NCBI GenBank assembly: GCA_003225595.1
Contig: QIAR01000137.1
Coordinates: 1-8,111 of the forward strand
Length of the DNA: 8,111 nt
Direction of reading: 5' to 3'
Source: Acidobacteriota bacterium
GTDB lineage: Bacteria > Acidobacteriota > Terriglobia > Terriglobales > Acidobacteriaceae
Shown: piece after piece, positions 1-5,975 of the stretch
How positions within the stretch are numbered: the stretch's first letter is position 1
Layout of the letters: each line of letters begins with the position of its first letter
Notes under the pieces: model-generated
Seen by the model: only the letters and a program-made list of their open reading frames with translations
The model's database searches: none
What the model was told of the DNA's origin: nothing
Translations under genes and position numbers: made by a program

Positions 1-1042
1 GTACGAGCTGAGCCTGCAGACGCTTTAAGTCCTCAAACGACTGTTGTGAGGCTTGCAGAAGGCGAATGAGTTCCCGGTCCAGAAGGTGCTGCCGCAGAAA
101 AACCATGATGCCCATCACCATCATGGCGCCTAACGTAACTACCATACGGAAGCTGCGTACCCGCGGCGGCGCCGTCATATCAAAGATCGACCATGCGGCG
201 AACAATGGTAGGGAAAAGATGGCGATCATGCCGAGGCGAGCTACCCAGACACCGTGGCTGGTCCCAGCTTTGGTCTGCTCGCCTTCCGGTTCCCCGGCAG
301 GCGCCAGCAGACCTATGAAAGTAACCCAACACATGGAGACAGCCAAGGGCACATCGTACAGGCTGCCGGAGTAGTAAACGTGTGTCTGGATTGCCCAATT
401 CGCCAGGTAAGAACTGAGGGCATACGTCAGGCTGGCGCCAAACCATTGCTCATAAATGAGTTTCCAGGAGGACTGGCTTCGCCACCACATCACTGCAAGA
501 CCTACTAGAAAGACCATCTTCTCGGTGAGATAAAGTGCATTCAGGTTTCGGCCATACGCCAATTCGTCTGTGCGCGCGTATTGCCAGGGAATTACAGCGA
601 AAAGATAAAGATAGATCCACCAGATAAAGAGAAGCGCGAAGTCAAGAGTTCCCAAACGAGAGGTACGATTGTCCTGTTGGGTGTGGGGCTGAAGAGCCAG
701 GGCCGCCATCATCGGAACTATATGGAGGAAAAGAACAATATCTCCAACGAAAGGTTGGGGGACCTCCTGACGCAGGACAACTTCGATGTAAGTCCATAAG
801 AGCTGATATGTGAGCCAAAAGGCCAGACCCAACGTCATCAGGGCCCAGAACAACCGGGTACGGCCGTTGCTGTCTAGCACCCTGGGCAGTAACGACACGG
901 TTCCACACAACAGCAAAAGACACTGTGTGATGTCGCTGAATACGATTAGCTGGACAGTCCGAGGCAGTACGAACGACGCCAAAGCTTGCGCGAGGACCAA
1001 GCTACCGGCCGCGAACAACCAAAACTTTGGGCGCAATGACAA
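1..1042 (-). CDS. Predicted membrane sensor kinase, N-terminal part (cut by left edge)
   Basis: Reading the minus strand from 1042 to the window edge gives 347 uninterrupted codons with no stop. About ten hydrophobic segments are visible (roughly residues 8-27, 30-52, 64-90, 100-117, 132-153, 169-187, 201-217, 229-247, 266-288, 299-316). A charged amphipathic helix follows (about 318-347, with LLDRELIRLLQ and FEDLKRLQAQLV). Such a helix commonly joins a membrane sensor module to the HisKA dimerisation domain of a histidine kinase, so I infer a sensor kinase; a diguanylate cyclase or other signalling output is possible because the catalytic part lies outside the window. The start is the TTG at 1042-1040: an in-frame TAA lies two codons upstream, AAGGG sits 6 nt before it, and the first in-frame ATG would remove two membrane segments. 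A second TTG two codons later is an alternative. It is divergent from the kinase gene at 1139 and may share its control region. Confidence 0.6.
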   Translation of the reverse strand, partial: MSLRPKFWLFAAGSLVLAQALASFVLPRTVQLIVFSDITQCLLLLCGTVSLLPRVLDSNGRTRLFWALMTLGLAFWLTYQLLWTYIEVVLRQEVPQPFVGDIVLFLHIVPMMAALALQPHTQQDNRTSRLGTLDFALLFIWWIYLYLFAVIPWQYARTDELAYGRNLNALYLTEKMVFLVGLAVMWWRSQSSWKLIYEQWFGASLTYALSSYLANWAIQTHVYYSGSLYDVPLAVSMCWVTFIGLLAPAGEPEGEQTKAGTSHGVWVARLGMIAIFSLPLFAAWSIFDMTAPPRVRSFRMVVTLGAMMVMGIMVFLRQHLLDRELIRLLQASQQSFEDLKRLQAQLV

Positions 1043-1048
1043 GAATTA

Positions 1049-1053
1049 CCCTT
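1049..1053 (-). promoter_or_regulatory. Ribosome binding site supporting a TTG start
   Basis: On the minus strand AAGGG lies 6 nt upstream of the TTG at 1042-1040. This is the only plausible ribosome binding site near the open end of the long minus-strand frame, and it decides the non-ATG start. Confidence 0.5.
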
Positions 1054-1088
1054 GTTGGAGATTCTAGACGGGAAACTGGAAACCGGGA

Positions 1089-1104
1089 GGTTACTTCAGT
1101 AACC
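1089..1104. promoter_or_regulatory. Perfect 16-bp palindrome, candidate operator
   Basis: GGTTACT-tc-AGTAACC is a perfect 7-bp inverted repeat with a 2-bp centre, placed between the divergent genes. A 2-nt loop is too small for a stable RNA hairpin and no T-run follows, so a dimeric DNA-binding protein is a better explanation than a terminator. The NarL-type regulator at 3045-3731 is the obvious local candidate, but that link is inference. Confidence 0.45.
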
Positions 1105-1138
1105 CCTCTCGTAATCGGAGGTCTCGGGAAGTGATTTG

Positions 1139-3052
1139 ATGCACCCCCTCGCCGCTAATGGTAAGTTCCGCTTGCGCTTGAAATTTTGTGTCAATATAGC
1201 ATTGCATATCTTGAAACCGAGCGGTAATCATCGATTGTCACGTCTGGCGCCTCGGTATCGCTTCTTATGGAGACTCCGGGCGCCCTTGAGCCCGGGGGAG
1301 ATCCGTCGCATTGAGCGATGGCTGGCGAGTGCCCGGGTGTTTCTCGCCATCTCCGCACTTTTCGCAATTTGGATGGATCCCAGCGAAATTGGCTATTCGG
1401 CTTGGGCGTATTGGGCTCTTGGTGTTTACATTGTCCACGGCGTCGTGGTCATGATGTTGCTGCGTTTTCGACAGCAGTCGACGGCTGCGTTTCGCCTGCT
1501 GGTGCACGCGGCAGACGTAATCTGGCCAGTCTTCATCTCGGCCTTCGCCGCCGGACAGCGCGGTCCGTTTTTCCTCTTCTTCGTTTTTGTTTTGATGGCA
1601 GCTGCGTACCGCTGGGGCCTATGGGAGACCCTGGGGACCGCAGCTACAGAAATTGTGCTGCTCTGGGCAGAGAGCCTTGCCATCAATCGAGGTGTCGCCC
1701 AGTGGGCGGAAGGATTTTTTCTGCGGCACGGTATCCCTCCTCTAGGTCTCGATATCTCGGATCTCGGGCCCAAACACTTGATGTTATCGGTGTATCTGTT
1801 GGTCACGGGTCTCCTGCTCGGGTACCTTGCAGAACAGCAGAAGCAGTTGCGAGCGGAAAAAGAGGTGATTGCCCGCATTCTGGGCGGTGCTCGAGTAGAT
1901 GCCGGATTGACCGGAACTCTGCAGCGGATTCTTGGTGAGCTCCTCTCCATGTACGGCGCCCGGCGCGCTCTGATCGCGTCCCAAGAGGCTAACAGCTACC
2001 GCGTTTTCCTGGGTGAGGTTCGAGCTTCAAAAGAAAATCCCTCTCTGCTCAATTGGCAGGAAGTTCCTCCCGCTGACCGTGACATTTATCTTTACAAGTA
2101 CCCGGCTGATGCCTGCTATGCGGTCCATAAGCGCGACTCGTTCGATGTACTGGGACTGGATCGAGAGGGCATGCGGCTCCGCAATCTTTCCGCCGATTTC
2201 GTGAACCGCCTGGCCAGGGTTTATGATTTTCATTCCGTTGTTACCGTTTGCTTCGTATCTGGAGACGAGTGGTGGGGCCGGATCTTCCTTTTTGATCCCC
2301 TACTGGCGGGAGATCAGCAGGAAGAATTACGATTTCTGCTGGAATTAGTCCGCCAGGTCGGGCCGGCGGTCTATAACGTTTACCTTATTCGGCGGTTACG
2401 GCTTAGGGCCGGAGCGCTTGAGCGAGCCCGTTTTGCCCGTGAGCTGCACGACGGAGCCGTCCAGTCGCTGATTGCTGTGGAGATGCAAGTTGATGTGCTG
2501 CGTCGCCAATCGGCTGCGCAGACCACTCCTCTCACCCAGGAGTTGACTCGCATCCAAAAGCTGCTGCGTGAGGAGGTGTTGAACCTCCGGGAGCTCATGC
2601 AGCAGATGAAGTCACTGGACGTAGACGCCAAGAAATTGCTTCGATTTTTCGCGGATACGGTCGAAAGATTTCAGCGTGAAACGGGCATCACAGCACGATT
2701 CGTCTCTGAGTTGACGGAAATAGAAATGCCACAGCGTGTGTGCCGGGAACTGGCACGCATCGTCCAGGAAGGGCTGGTCAACGTCCGCAAGCACAGCGGG
2801 GCGAGTCACGTACTGGTTCGACTAGGGTCAGATCACGGCGGGTGGAAGCTCACGGTGGAAGATGATGGGCATGGGTTCCCGTTCTCCGGACGTTTGTCGC
2901 ACAGCGAATTGGAGGCTCTGGGAAAAGGGCCCTCAGTGATAAAGGAACGCGTCCGTTTGATTGAAGGGGAACTCACGATAGAATCGAGTCCGGGCCAAGG
3001 TTCACTTCTGGAGATTAGTATCCCCCCAAAGCGGGAGGCGGCGTATGGATAA
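1139..3052 (+). CDS. NarL-type sensor histidine kinase (6 TM, GAF-like, HisKA_3, HATPase_c)
   Basis: A membrane-bound kinase of 637 residues that should autophosphorylate on His and pass the phosphate to the adjacent regulator. Order, in approximate residues: basic N-terminus 1-60; six hydrophobic segments at about 66-82, 90-109, 117-136, 143-157, 160-180 and 214-231; a soluble stretch about 245-415 that is probably a degenerate GAF-like sensor; a HisKA_3 H-box ARFARELHDGAVQSL with the phospho-acceptor His near 437; and a HATPase_c domain with N-box EGLVNVRKH near 545, G1 box DDGHGF near 576, and KERVRLIEGELTIES followed by the SPGQGS loop. This is the HPK7/LiaS-DegS-like class that pairs with LuxR-type regulators. 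The ATG at 1139 has GGGAA 8 nt upstream; a TTG lies directly before it at 1136, and an in-frame TAA at 1112 rules out a longer form. The basic, more AT-rich first 60 codons leave a later start possible. The end overlaps the regulator gene by 8 bp. Confidence 0.9.
   Translation: MHPLAANGKFRLRLKFCVNIALHILKPSGNHRLSRLAPRYRFLWRLRAPLSPGEIRRIERWLASARVFLAISALFAIWMDPSEIGYSAWAYWALGVYIVHGVVVMMLLRFRQQSTAAFRLLVHAADVIWPVFISAFAAGQRGPFFLFFVFVLMAAAYRWGLWETLGTAATEIVLLWAESLAINRGVAQWAEGFFLRHGIPPLGLDISDLGPKHLMLSVYLLVTGLLLGYLAEQQKQLRAEKEVIARILGGARVDAGLTGTLQRILGELLSMYGARRALIASQEANSYRVFLGEVRASKENPSLLNWQEVPPADRDIYLYKYPADACYAVHKRDSFDVLGLDREGMRLRNLSADFVNRLARVYDFHSVVTVCFVSGDEWWGRIFLFDPLLAGDQQEELRFLLELVRQVGPAVYNVYLIRRLRLRAGALERARFARELHDGAVQSLIAVEMQVDVLRRQSAAQTTPLTQELTRIQKLLREEVLNLRELMQQMKSLDVDAKKLLRFFADTVERFQRETGITARFVSELTEIEMPQRVCRELARIVQEGLVNVRKHSGASHVLVRLGSDHGGWKLTVEDDGHGFPFSGRLSHSELEALGKGPSVIKERVRLIEGELTIESSPGQGSLLEISIPPKREAAYG
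3033..3038 (+). promoter_or_regulatory. Ribosome binding site inside the kinase gene
   Basis: GGGAGG lies 6 nt before the ATG at 3045 and within the last codons of the kinase gene. It fixes the regulator start and, with the 8-bp overlap, points to translational coupling. Confidence 0.65.
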
Positions 3053-3731
3053 TAGAAGAGCCCAACCGATTCGCATTCTCATTGCCGATGATCATCCTAT
3101 TTTTCGGGACGGCTTACGGAGACTTCTCGAGGCCGAGCCGGATCTGAAAGTCGTGGGTGAAGCCTGCGATGGTGCTGAGGCAGTCAAACTGGTGCGCCAA
3201 CTCAGGCCCGACATTCTGCTTTTGGATCTGGCAATGCCTCGTCACCCTGGTCTGGAGGCGTTGCGAGAAATGAGTTCGGGACCCTCGAATTCCGTCCGCG
3301 TCATTTTGCTGACTGCGGCCGCCGAGAAAAATCAGATTGTCGAAGCTTTGCAATTGGGTGCTCGTGGCATAGTCATGAAAGATTCTGCCACCCAGTTGCT
3401 GCTGAAGAGCATTCATACGGTCATGGCAGGCGAGTACTGGGTGGGAAGGGAGAGTGTCTCGAACCTGGTGCAGTATCTGCGGATGCTAGTGCAGTCGTCC
3501 GGGGAGGAGGCCCGCCAGAAAAAGTTTGGCCTCACGCCTCGCGAGCTGGAAATCGTCTCCGCAGTGGTCGCTGGCTACTCCAATAAGGAAATTGCGGAGT
3601 ACTTCAAGATCAGCGAAGACACCGTCAAGCACCATCTGAGCAACATTTTCGATAAACTGGGCGTTTCCACGCGCCTGGAACTGGCTCTGTTTGCTGTCAA
3701 CCAATCATTGCCATTAAAGAATATTTCCTAG
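3045..3731 (+). CDS. NarL/FixJ-family response regulator (REC + LuxR HTH)
   Basis: A 228-residue DNA-binding response regulator, the usual length for the family. The receiver domain spans about residues 9-125: acidic pair D15/D16, phospho-acceptor D61 in the LLLDLAMP strand, conserved T90 and K112 (IVMKDS). A linker of about 30 residues leads to a LuxR-type helix-turn-helix at about 162-225, with LTPRELEIV at its start, the recognition-helix region SEDTVKHHLSNIFDKLGV, and the family's final helix. Phosphorylation by the kinase encoded immediately upstream is strongly expected from the 8-bp overlap and the matching kinase class. Targets are unknown; candidates in the window are the divergent palindrome at 1089-1104 (autoregulation) and the pilin gene downstream. 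No strong intrinsic terminator follows the stop, so read-through toward 3954 is possible. Confidence 0.95.
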   Translation: MDNRRAQPIRILIADDHPIFRDGLRRLLEAEPDLKVVGEACDGAEAVKLVRQLRPDILLLDLAMPRHPGLEALREMSSGPSNSVRVILLTAAAEKNQIVEALQLGARGIVMKDSATQLLLKSIHTVMAGEYWVGRESVSNLVQYLRMLVQSSGEEARQKKFGLTPRELEIVSAVVAGYSNKEIAEYFKISEDTVKHHLSNIFDKLGVSTRLELALFAVNQSLPLKNIS

Positions 3732-3953
3732 TTAGAAAAAACCAAGTCGTGCCGAAATATTCGCCGGTATGCCGGTATGGCACTTTCGTGCTACGTCCCG
3801 CCACTTCTGTGCCATTGGCGCTGGGGAGGGAGCGGAACTAGCATTCCAACAACGGTAGCCTCGGGGAATGTTTATCCATTATTGTGTATTGTTGAATGAC
3901 AACTTTCCCGGAGTTGCGAGTGCAGACACTGCCAAAGTCAAGGAGCGGAGATC
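3732..3953 (+). promoter_or_regulatory. 222-bp leader of the pilin gene with repeated words
   Basis: No gene is visible. The stretch holds a tandem 8-mer GCCGGTAT at 3763-3770 and 3771-3778, GTGCC at 3749-3753 facing GGCAC at 3779-3783, a short hairpin GCAC-tttc-GTGC at 3780-3791, and GTGCC again at 3809-3813. Repeated GTGCC/GGCAC words suggest regulator binding or RNA structure. No convincing sigma70 promoter is seen. A transcription start for the pilin gene or read-through from the regulator gene are both possible. Confidence 0.3.
3941..3950 (+). promoter_or_regulatory. Ribosome binding site of the pilin gene
   Basis: AGGAGCGGAG contains AGGAG 8 nt before the GTG at 3954 and GGAG 3 nt before it. 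No other start codon exists in this frame back to the in-frame TGA at 3897-3899, so the GTG start is well supported. Confidence 0.65.
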
Positions 3954-4121
3954 GTGGCAAGAATCTTAGGTCAATTCTGGTCGGATGAGCGCGGCCAGGA
4001 CATCGCCGAATACGCTGTAATGCTCGCCGTAATCCTGGTAATTGTCGTCGGCACCATCAGGTTGATCGGCTCCAACTCCAATAACGTATTCTCTTCAGTT
4101 GCCAGCGCAATTCCACAGTAG
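3954..4121 (+). CDS. flp: Flp/Fap-type prepilin (55 aa, GTG start)
   Basis: A short type IVb (Tad) pilin precursor. The protein starts MARILGQFWSDERG, a 14-residue leader, then QDIAEYAVMLAV and a hydrophobic run to about residue 38, ending SSVASAIPQ. The G14-Q15 junction followed by Glu and Tyr at mature positions 5 and 6 is the classic Flp processing motif cut by a TadV-type prepilin peptidase; the mature pilin would be 41 residues. Flp subunits assemble by their hydrophobic helices into adhesive bundle pili through the Tad secretion machinery. None of the tad/cpa genes is in the window, so this is either an orphan pilin or one end of a cluster that does not continue here, since the next genes are convergent. 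It lies 222 bp after the response regulator gene on the same strand, which suggests regulatory linkage. The start is GTG with a good ribosome binding site. Confidence 0.88.
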   Translation: MARILGQFWSDERGQDIAEYAVMLAVILVIVVGTIRLIGSNSNNVFSSVASAIPQ

Positions 4122-4153
4122 TTGAACAGACGGTCGCCGATCCTCTGAACAAC
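4121..4153. repeat. Inverted repeat at the end of the pilin gene
   Basis: Starting at the last base of the pilin stop codon, GTTGaaCAGA (4121-4130) faces TCTGaaCAAC (4144-4153), giving two 4-bp stems around an AA/AA internal loop, with a further CGG-tcg-CCG inside. It could fold in the mRNA and protect or end the transcript, but no T-run follows, so it is not a standard intrinsic terminator. A second small hairpin, GCCC-tct-GGGC, lies further along the convergent gap (4122-4228), which otherwise holds nothing recognisable. Confidence 0.3.
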
Positions 4154-4228
4154 TGCCCGTGTGAGTGGCCCTCTGGGCGGATGCCTCCTCTAAACCCTTA
4201 TGTATCTTGGAACTAAACAATAAAATTG

Positions 4229-5950
4229 CTACTTGGCGTTCGGCGCAAGAGCTACTTTGTCTGGTCCAGAAGTCGAAAGCCGCCTCAGATAAGGGAAGAA
4301 CGGTGTGATCTCGAAAGGCATCTTCTCGTTCGGAGAAAGAAGAGCAACGGGCTTGGTCTTCATCATTTCTACCCGGTTGCTCCACGGGTCCAGCTTGATC
4401 CTGCCGCCCAGTGGGAGAGCCGCGATCTGATCGGTACGCTTCTTTTCTAGTTGCGGAGCGGAGTTGAGCAGAGCAGACATTCGAATGGTTTTTCCGTTTC
4501 CTAGACTGTTGCCGAGGTGAGGTCTTATCAGGTTGCTGAGTTCCGGCGCGCGCGCCTGCAGAGCCTTGAGGAATAGTCCGGCATTGCTCAACTTATCTTT
4601 GTAAGGAGACTTACCCAGCATCTCCAAGGCCTTGGAATCCGCAGCCTCCTCGTTGGCGGGATTTCGGGCAAAATCCAGCCGTTGGAACGTATTCTCGTCG
4701 GGGAAGAACAAGCGATCGTTGAAAGCCAGCCTGTCATCCAAGGAGTGGCCCAGCGCGATGTGGCCAAGCTCGTGAGCCACTACCATTGCCAGGGAAGCCT
4801 CGTCCGGAAGAACGTCCAGCAACCCCCGACTAACCACAATTGTGTGACCGATGGTGAACGACTCCAGCGGTGAAGTAAGCAACACTCGGCAGCGAACCTC
4901 AGGCTGGATATCAAGATTATTGGTAACCATCAGATTGTTGACCACGGTTTGCAGAACTTTATCCACTTCACCTTCGGGCGCAACCAGACCGATTTTCTGG
5001 AGTCGCTCAACCGCGTTATCTTCCGCCTGCCGCTCCCACATACGCTCAGCTTCCACCGGACTGGCATCCTTGGCGGACTCGCTCTGGTCGCGCACTGTCT
5101 GCGGAGAATCCACCTGAATCTGCGTGAATTCCTCGTTGCGCCCGAGGTGCTGCAGGTCGTAGCCCCAGAGCCGTGTCTGCGCCTTGAACTGCAGCCCGTG
5201 CTCCGCCTGGTGCTTAACATCTGATTCGGCGCTGTAAATGTAGGCAGGGAGCCACAGGCCTGGTTGCAAGTTCAGACGCCAGCTATCAAAATGAAAATAA
5301 TAGCTGTAGCGTAGATGAGGAGAATAGGTGCCATTGAAGCGAACAATGTTGTAGTCCTGGTCTTCAACCCATATCCTTCCCAGGAATCGCCCGTTGCCGG
5401 AGTGCTCTTTGGGTTGAACGTCGATGACCAGGCAGCGCACTTCTCCAAGGAACTCCCGGCGAACGAACTCGAATTTGTAGTTCTTCTTCTGGAAATCCTC
5501 ATCCAGCATGACCATTTGGGCGAAACCCAACGGCAAAAACTTCATAGAGTAAATATTAGTGAACTTGCCCAGAACCCGCTGCTTGAAGCTCGATTCTCCC
5601 TTGAACAGGCGATCTTCCGGGCCATTGCTCATGTCGAGCCGTCCCAGGAAGTACCGATCGCTGACCGGCGCAGCCTTGGCTTCGCGGTCGGACTTGAAGT
5701 TTTGAATATAGGTCTCGGCCAGTGGGTGCATGCGCCGCAGTTGCGCCACAAATGAGCGCTCACGCGCTACAACTTGCTCGACCACCTGGTCAAATGATCC
5801 GTGTGAAGCAGTCGAGACAGCTGGCTGGACGGACGCGGAATCCTGGTTCTGCGATTGGGTTTTGGACGGAAGCAAATCTTGAGCGGCACTGGAACCAGCA
5901 GCACTCAAATATACGACAAGCAACACGACAACTGTTCTCAAAGCGCGCAT
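4229..5950 (-). CDS. Secreted M48 zinc metalloprotease with extra N-terminal beta-rich domain
   Basis: A 573-residue exported protease, long for a bacterial M48 protein of the BepA/LoiP/OMA1 type. Residues 1-23 form a signal peptide (MRALRT, hydrophobic core, SSAAQ cleavage zone), so it should act in the periplasm or envelope. A low-complexity Gln/Ser stretch follows. Residues about 90-290 form a beta-rich domain with EFLGEVRCLVIDVQP and GRIWVEDQDYNIVRF, resembling the LolA/RseB lipoprotein-binding fold; this is inference. The peptidase domain covers about 310-470: SRGLLDVLP, then HELGH at 393-397 (zinc His393 and His397, catalytic Glu394), and EEAAD at 434-438 supplying the third zinc ligand. 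All catalytic residues are present. The C-terminal 100 residues have no TPR repeats that I can see. The start has GAAGGGG 3 nt upstream. It lies 25 bp after the TonB-like gene, so the two are probably one operon. Envelope protein quality control is the likely role. Confidence 0.88.
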   Translation of the reverse strand: MRALRTVVVLLVVYLSAAGSSAAQDLLPSKTQSQNQDSASVQPAVSTASHGSFDQVVEQVVARERSFVAQLRRMHPLAETYIQNFKSDREAKAAPVSDRYFLGRLDMSNGPEDRLFKGESSFKQRVLGKFTNIYSMKFLPLGFAQMVMLDEDFQKKNYKFEFVRREFLGEVRCLVIDVQPKEHSGNGRFLGRIWVEDQDYNIVRFNGTYSPHLRYSYYFHFDSWRLNLQPGLWLPAYIYSAESDVKHQAEHGLQFKAQTRLWGYDLQHLGRNEEFTQIQVDSPQTVRDQSESAKDASPVEAERMWERQAEDNAVERLQKIGLVAPEGEVDKVLQTVVNNLMVTNNLDIQPEVRCRVLLTSPLESFTIGHTIVVSRGLLDVLPDEASLAMVVAHELGHIALGHSLDDRLAFNDRLFFPDENTFQRLDFARNPANEEAADSKALEMLGKSPYKDKLSNAGLFLKALQARAPELSNLIRPHLGNSLGNGKTIRMSALLNSAPQLEKKRTDQIAALPLGGRIKLDPWSNRVEMMKTKPVALLSPNEKMPFEITPFFPYLRRLSTSGPDKVALAPNAK

Positions 5951-5975
5951 AAACCCCTTCGCAGAAGCAAGTTGT

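Larger units (their letters stand above)
1043..1138. promoter_or_regulatory. Divergent intergenic control region
   Basis: These 96 bp separate two divergently oriented signalling genes, so promoters for both should lie here. I cannot pick out convincing -35/-10 pairs by eye. The region contains the perfect palindrome at 1089-1104 and, just left of it, the near-repeated words GGAAACT and GGAAACC. Toward the plus-strand gene there is GGAGG at 1117-1121 (17 nt from the ATG, too far for a normal ribosome binding site) and GGGAA at 1126-1130 (8 nt from the ATG). Confidence 0.5.

Noticed and set aside
66..508. Several short frames on both strands at the left end
   Set aside because: All overlap the 347-codon open frame of the membrane sensor, which has consistent membrane segments and explains the region.
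1318..1938. 206-codon plus-strand frame inside the kinase gene
   Set aside because: It lies out of frame within a gene with clear kinase domains and has an Arg/Ser/Cys-rich shadow composition.
1426..1950. 174-codon minus-strand frame opposite the kinase gene
   Set aside because: Antisense shadow of the membrane and linker region, with biased composition and no domain.
3778..3792. TGGCACTTTCGTGCT as a plus-strand sigma54 promoter for the pilin gene
   Set aside because: The GG and GC elements are 9 bp apart rather than 10, and sigma54 promoters tolerate spacing changes poorly.
4170..4180. GCCC-tct-GGGC as a terminator between the convergent genes
   Set aside because: The stem is only 4 bp and no T-run follows on either strand.
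5315..5755. 146-codon plus-strand frame opposite the M48 protease
   Set aside because: Antisense to the well-supported protease gene; no recognisable motif or ribosome binding site.
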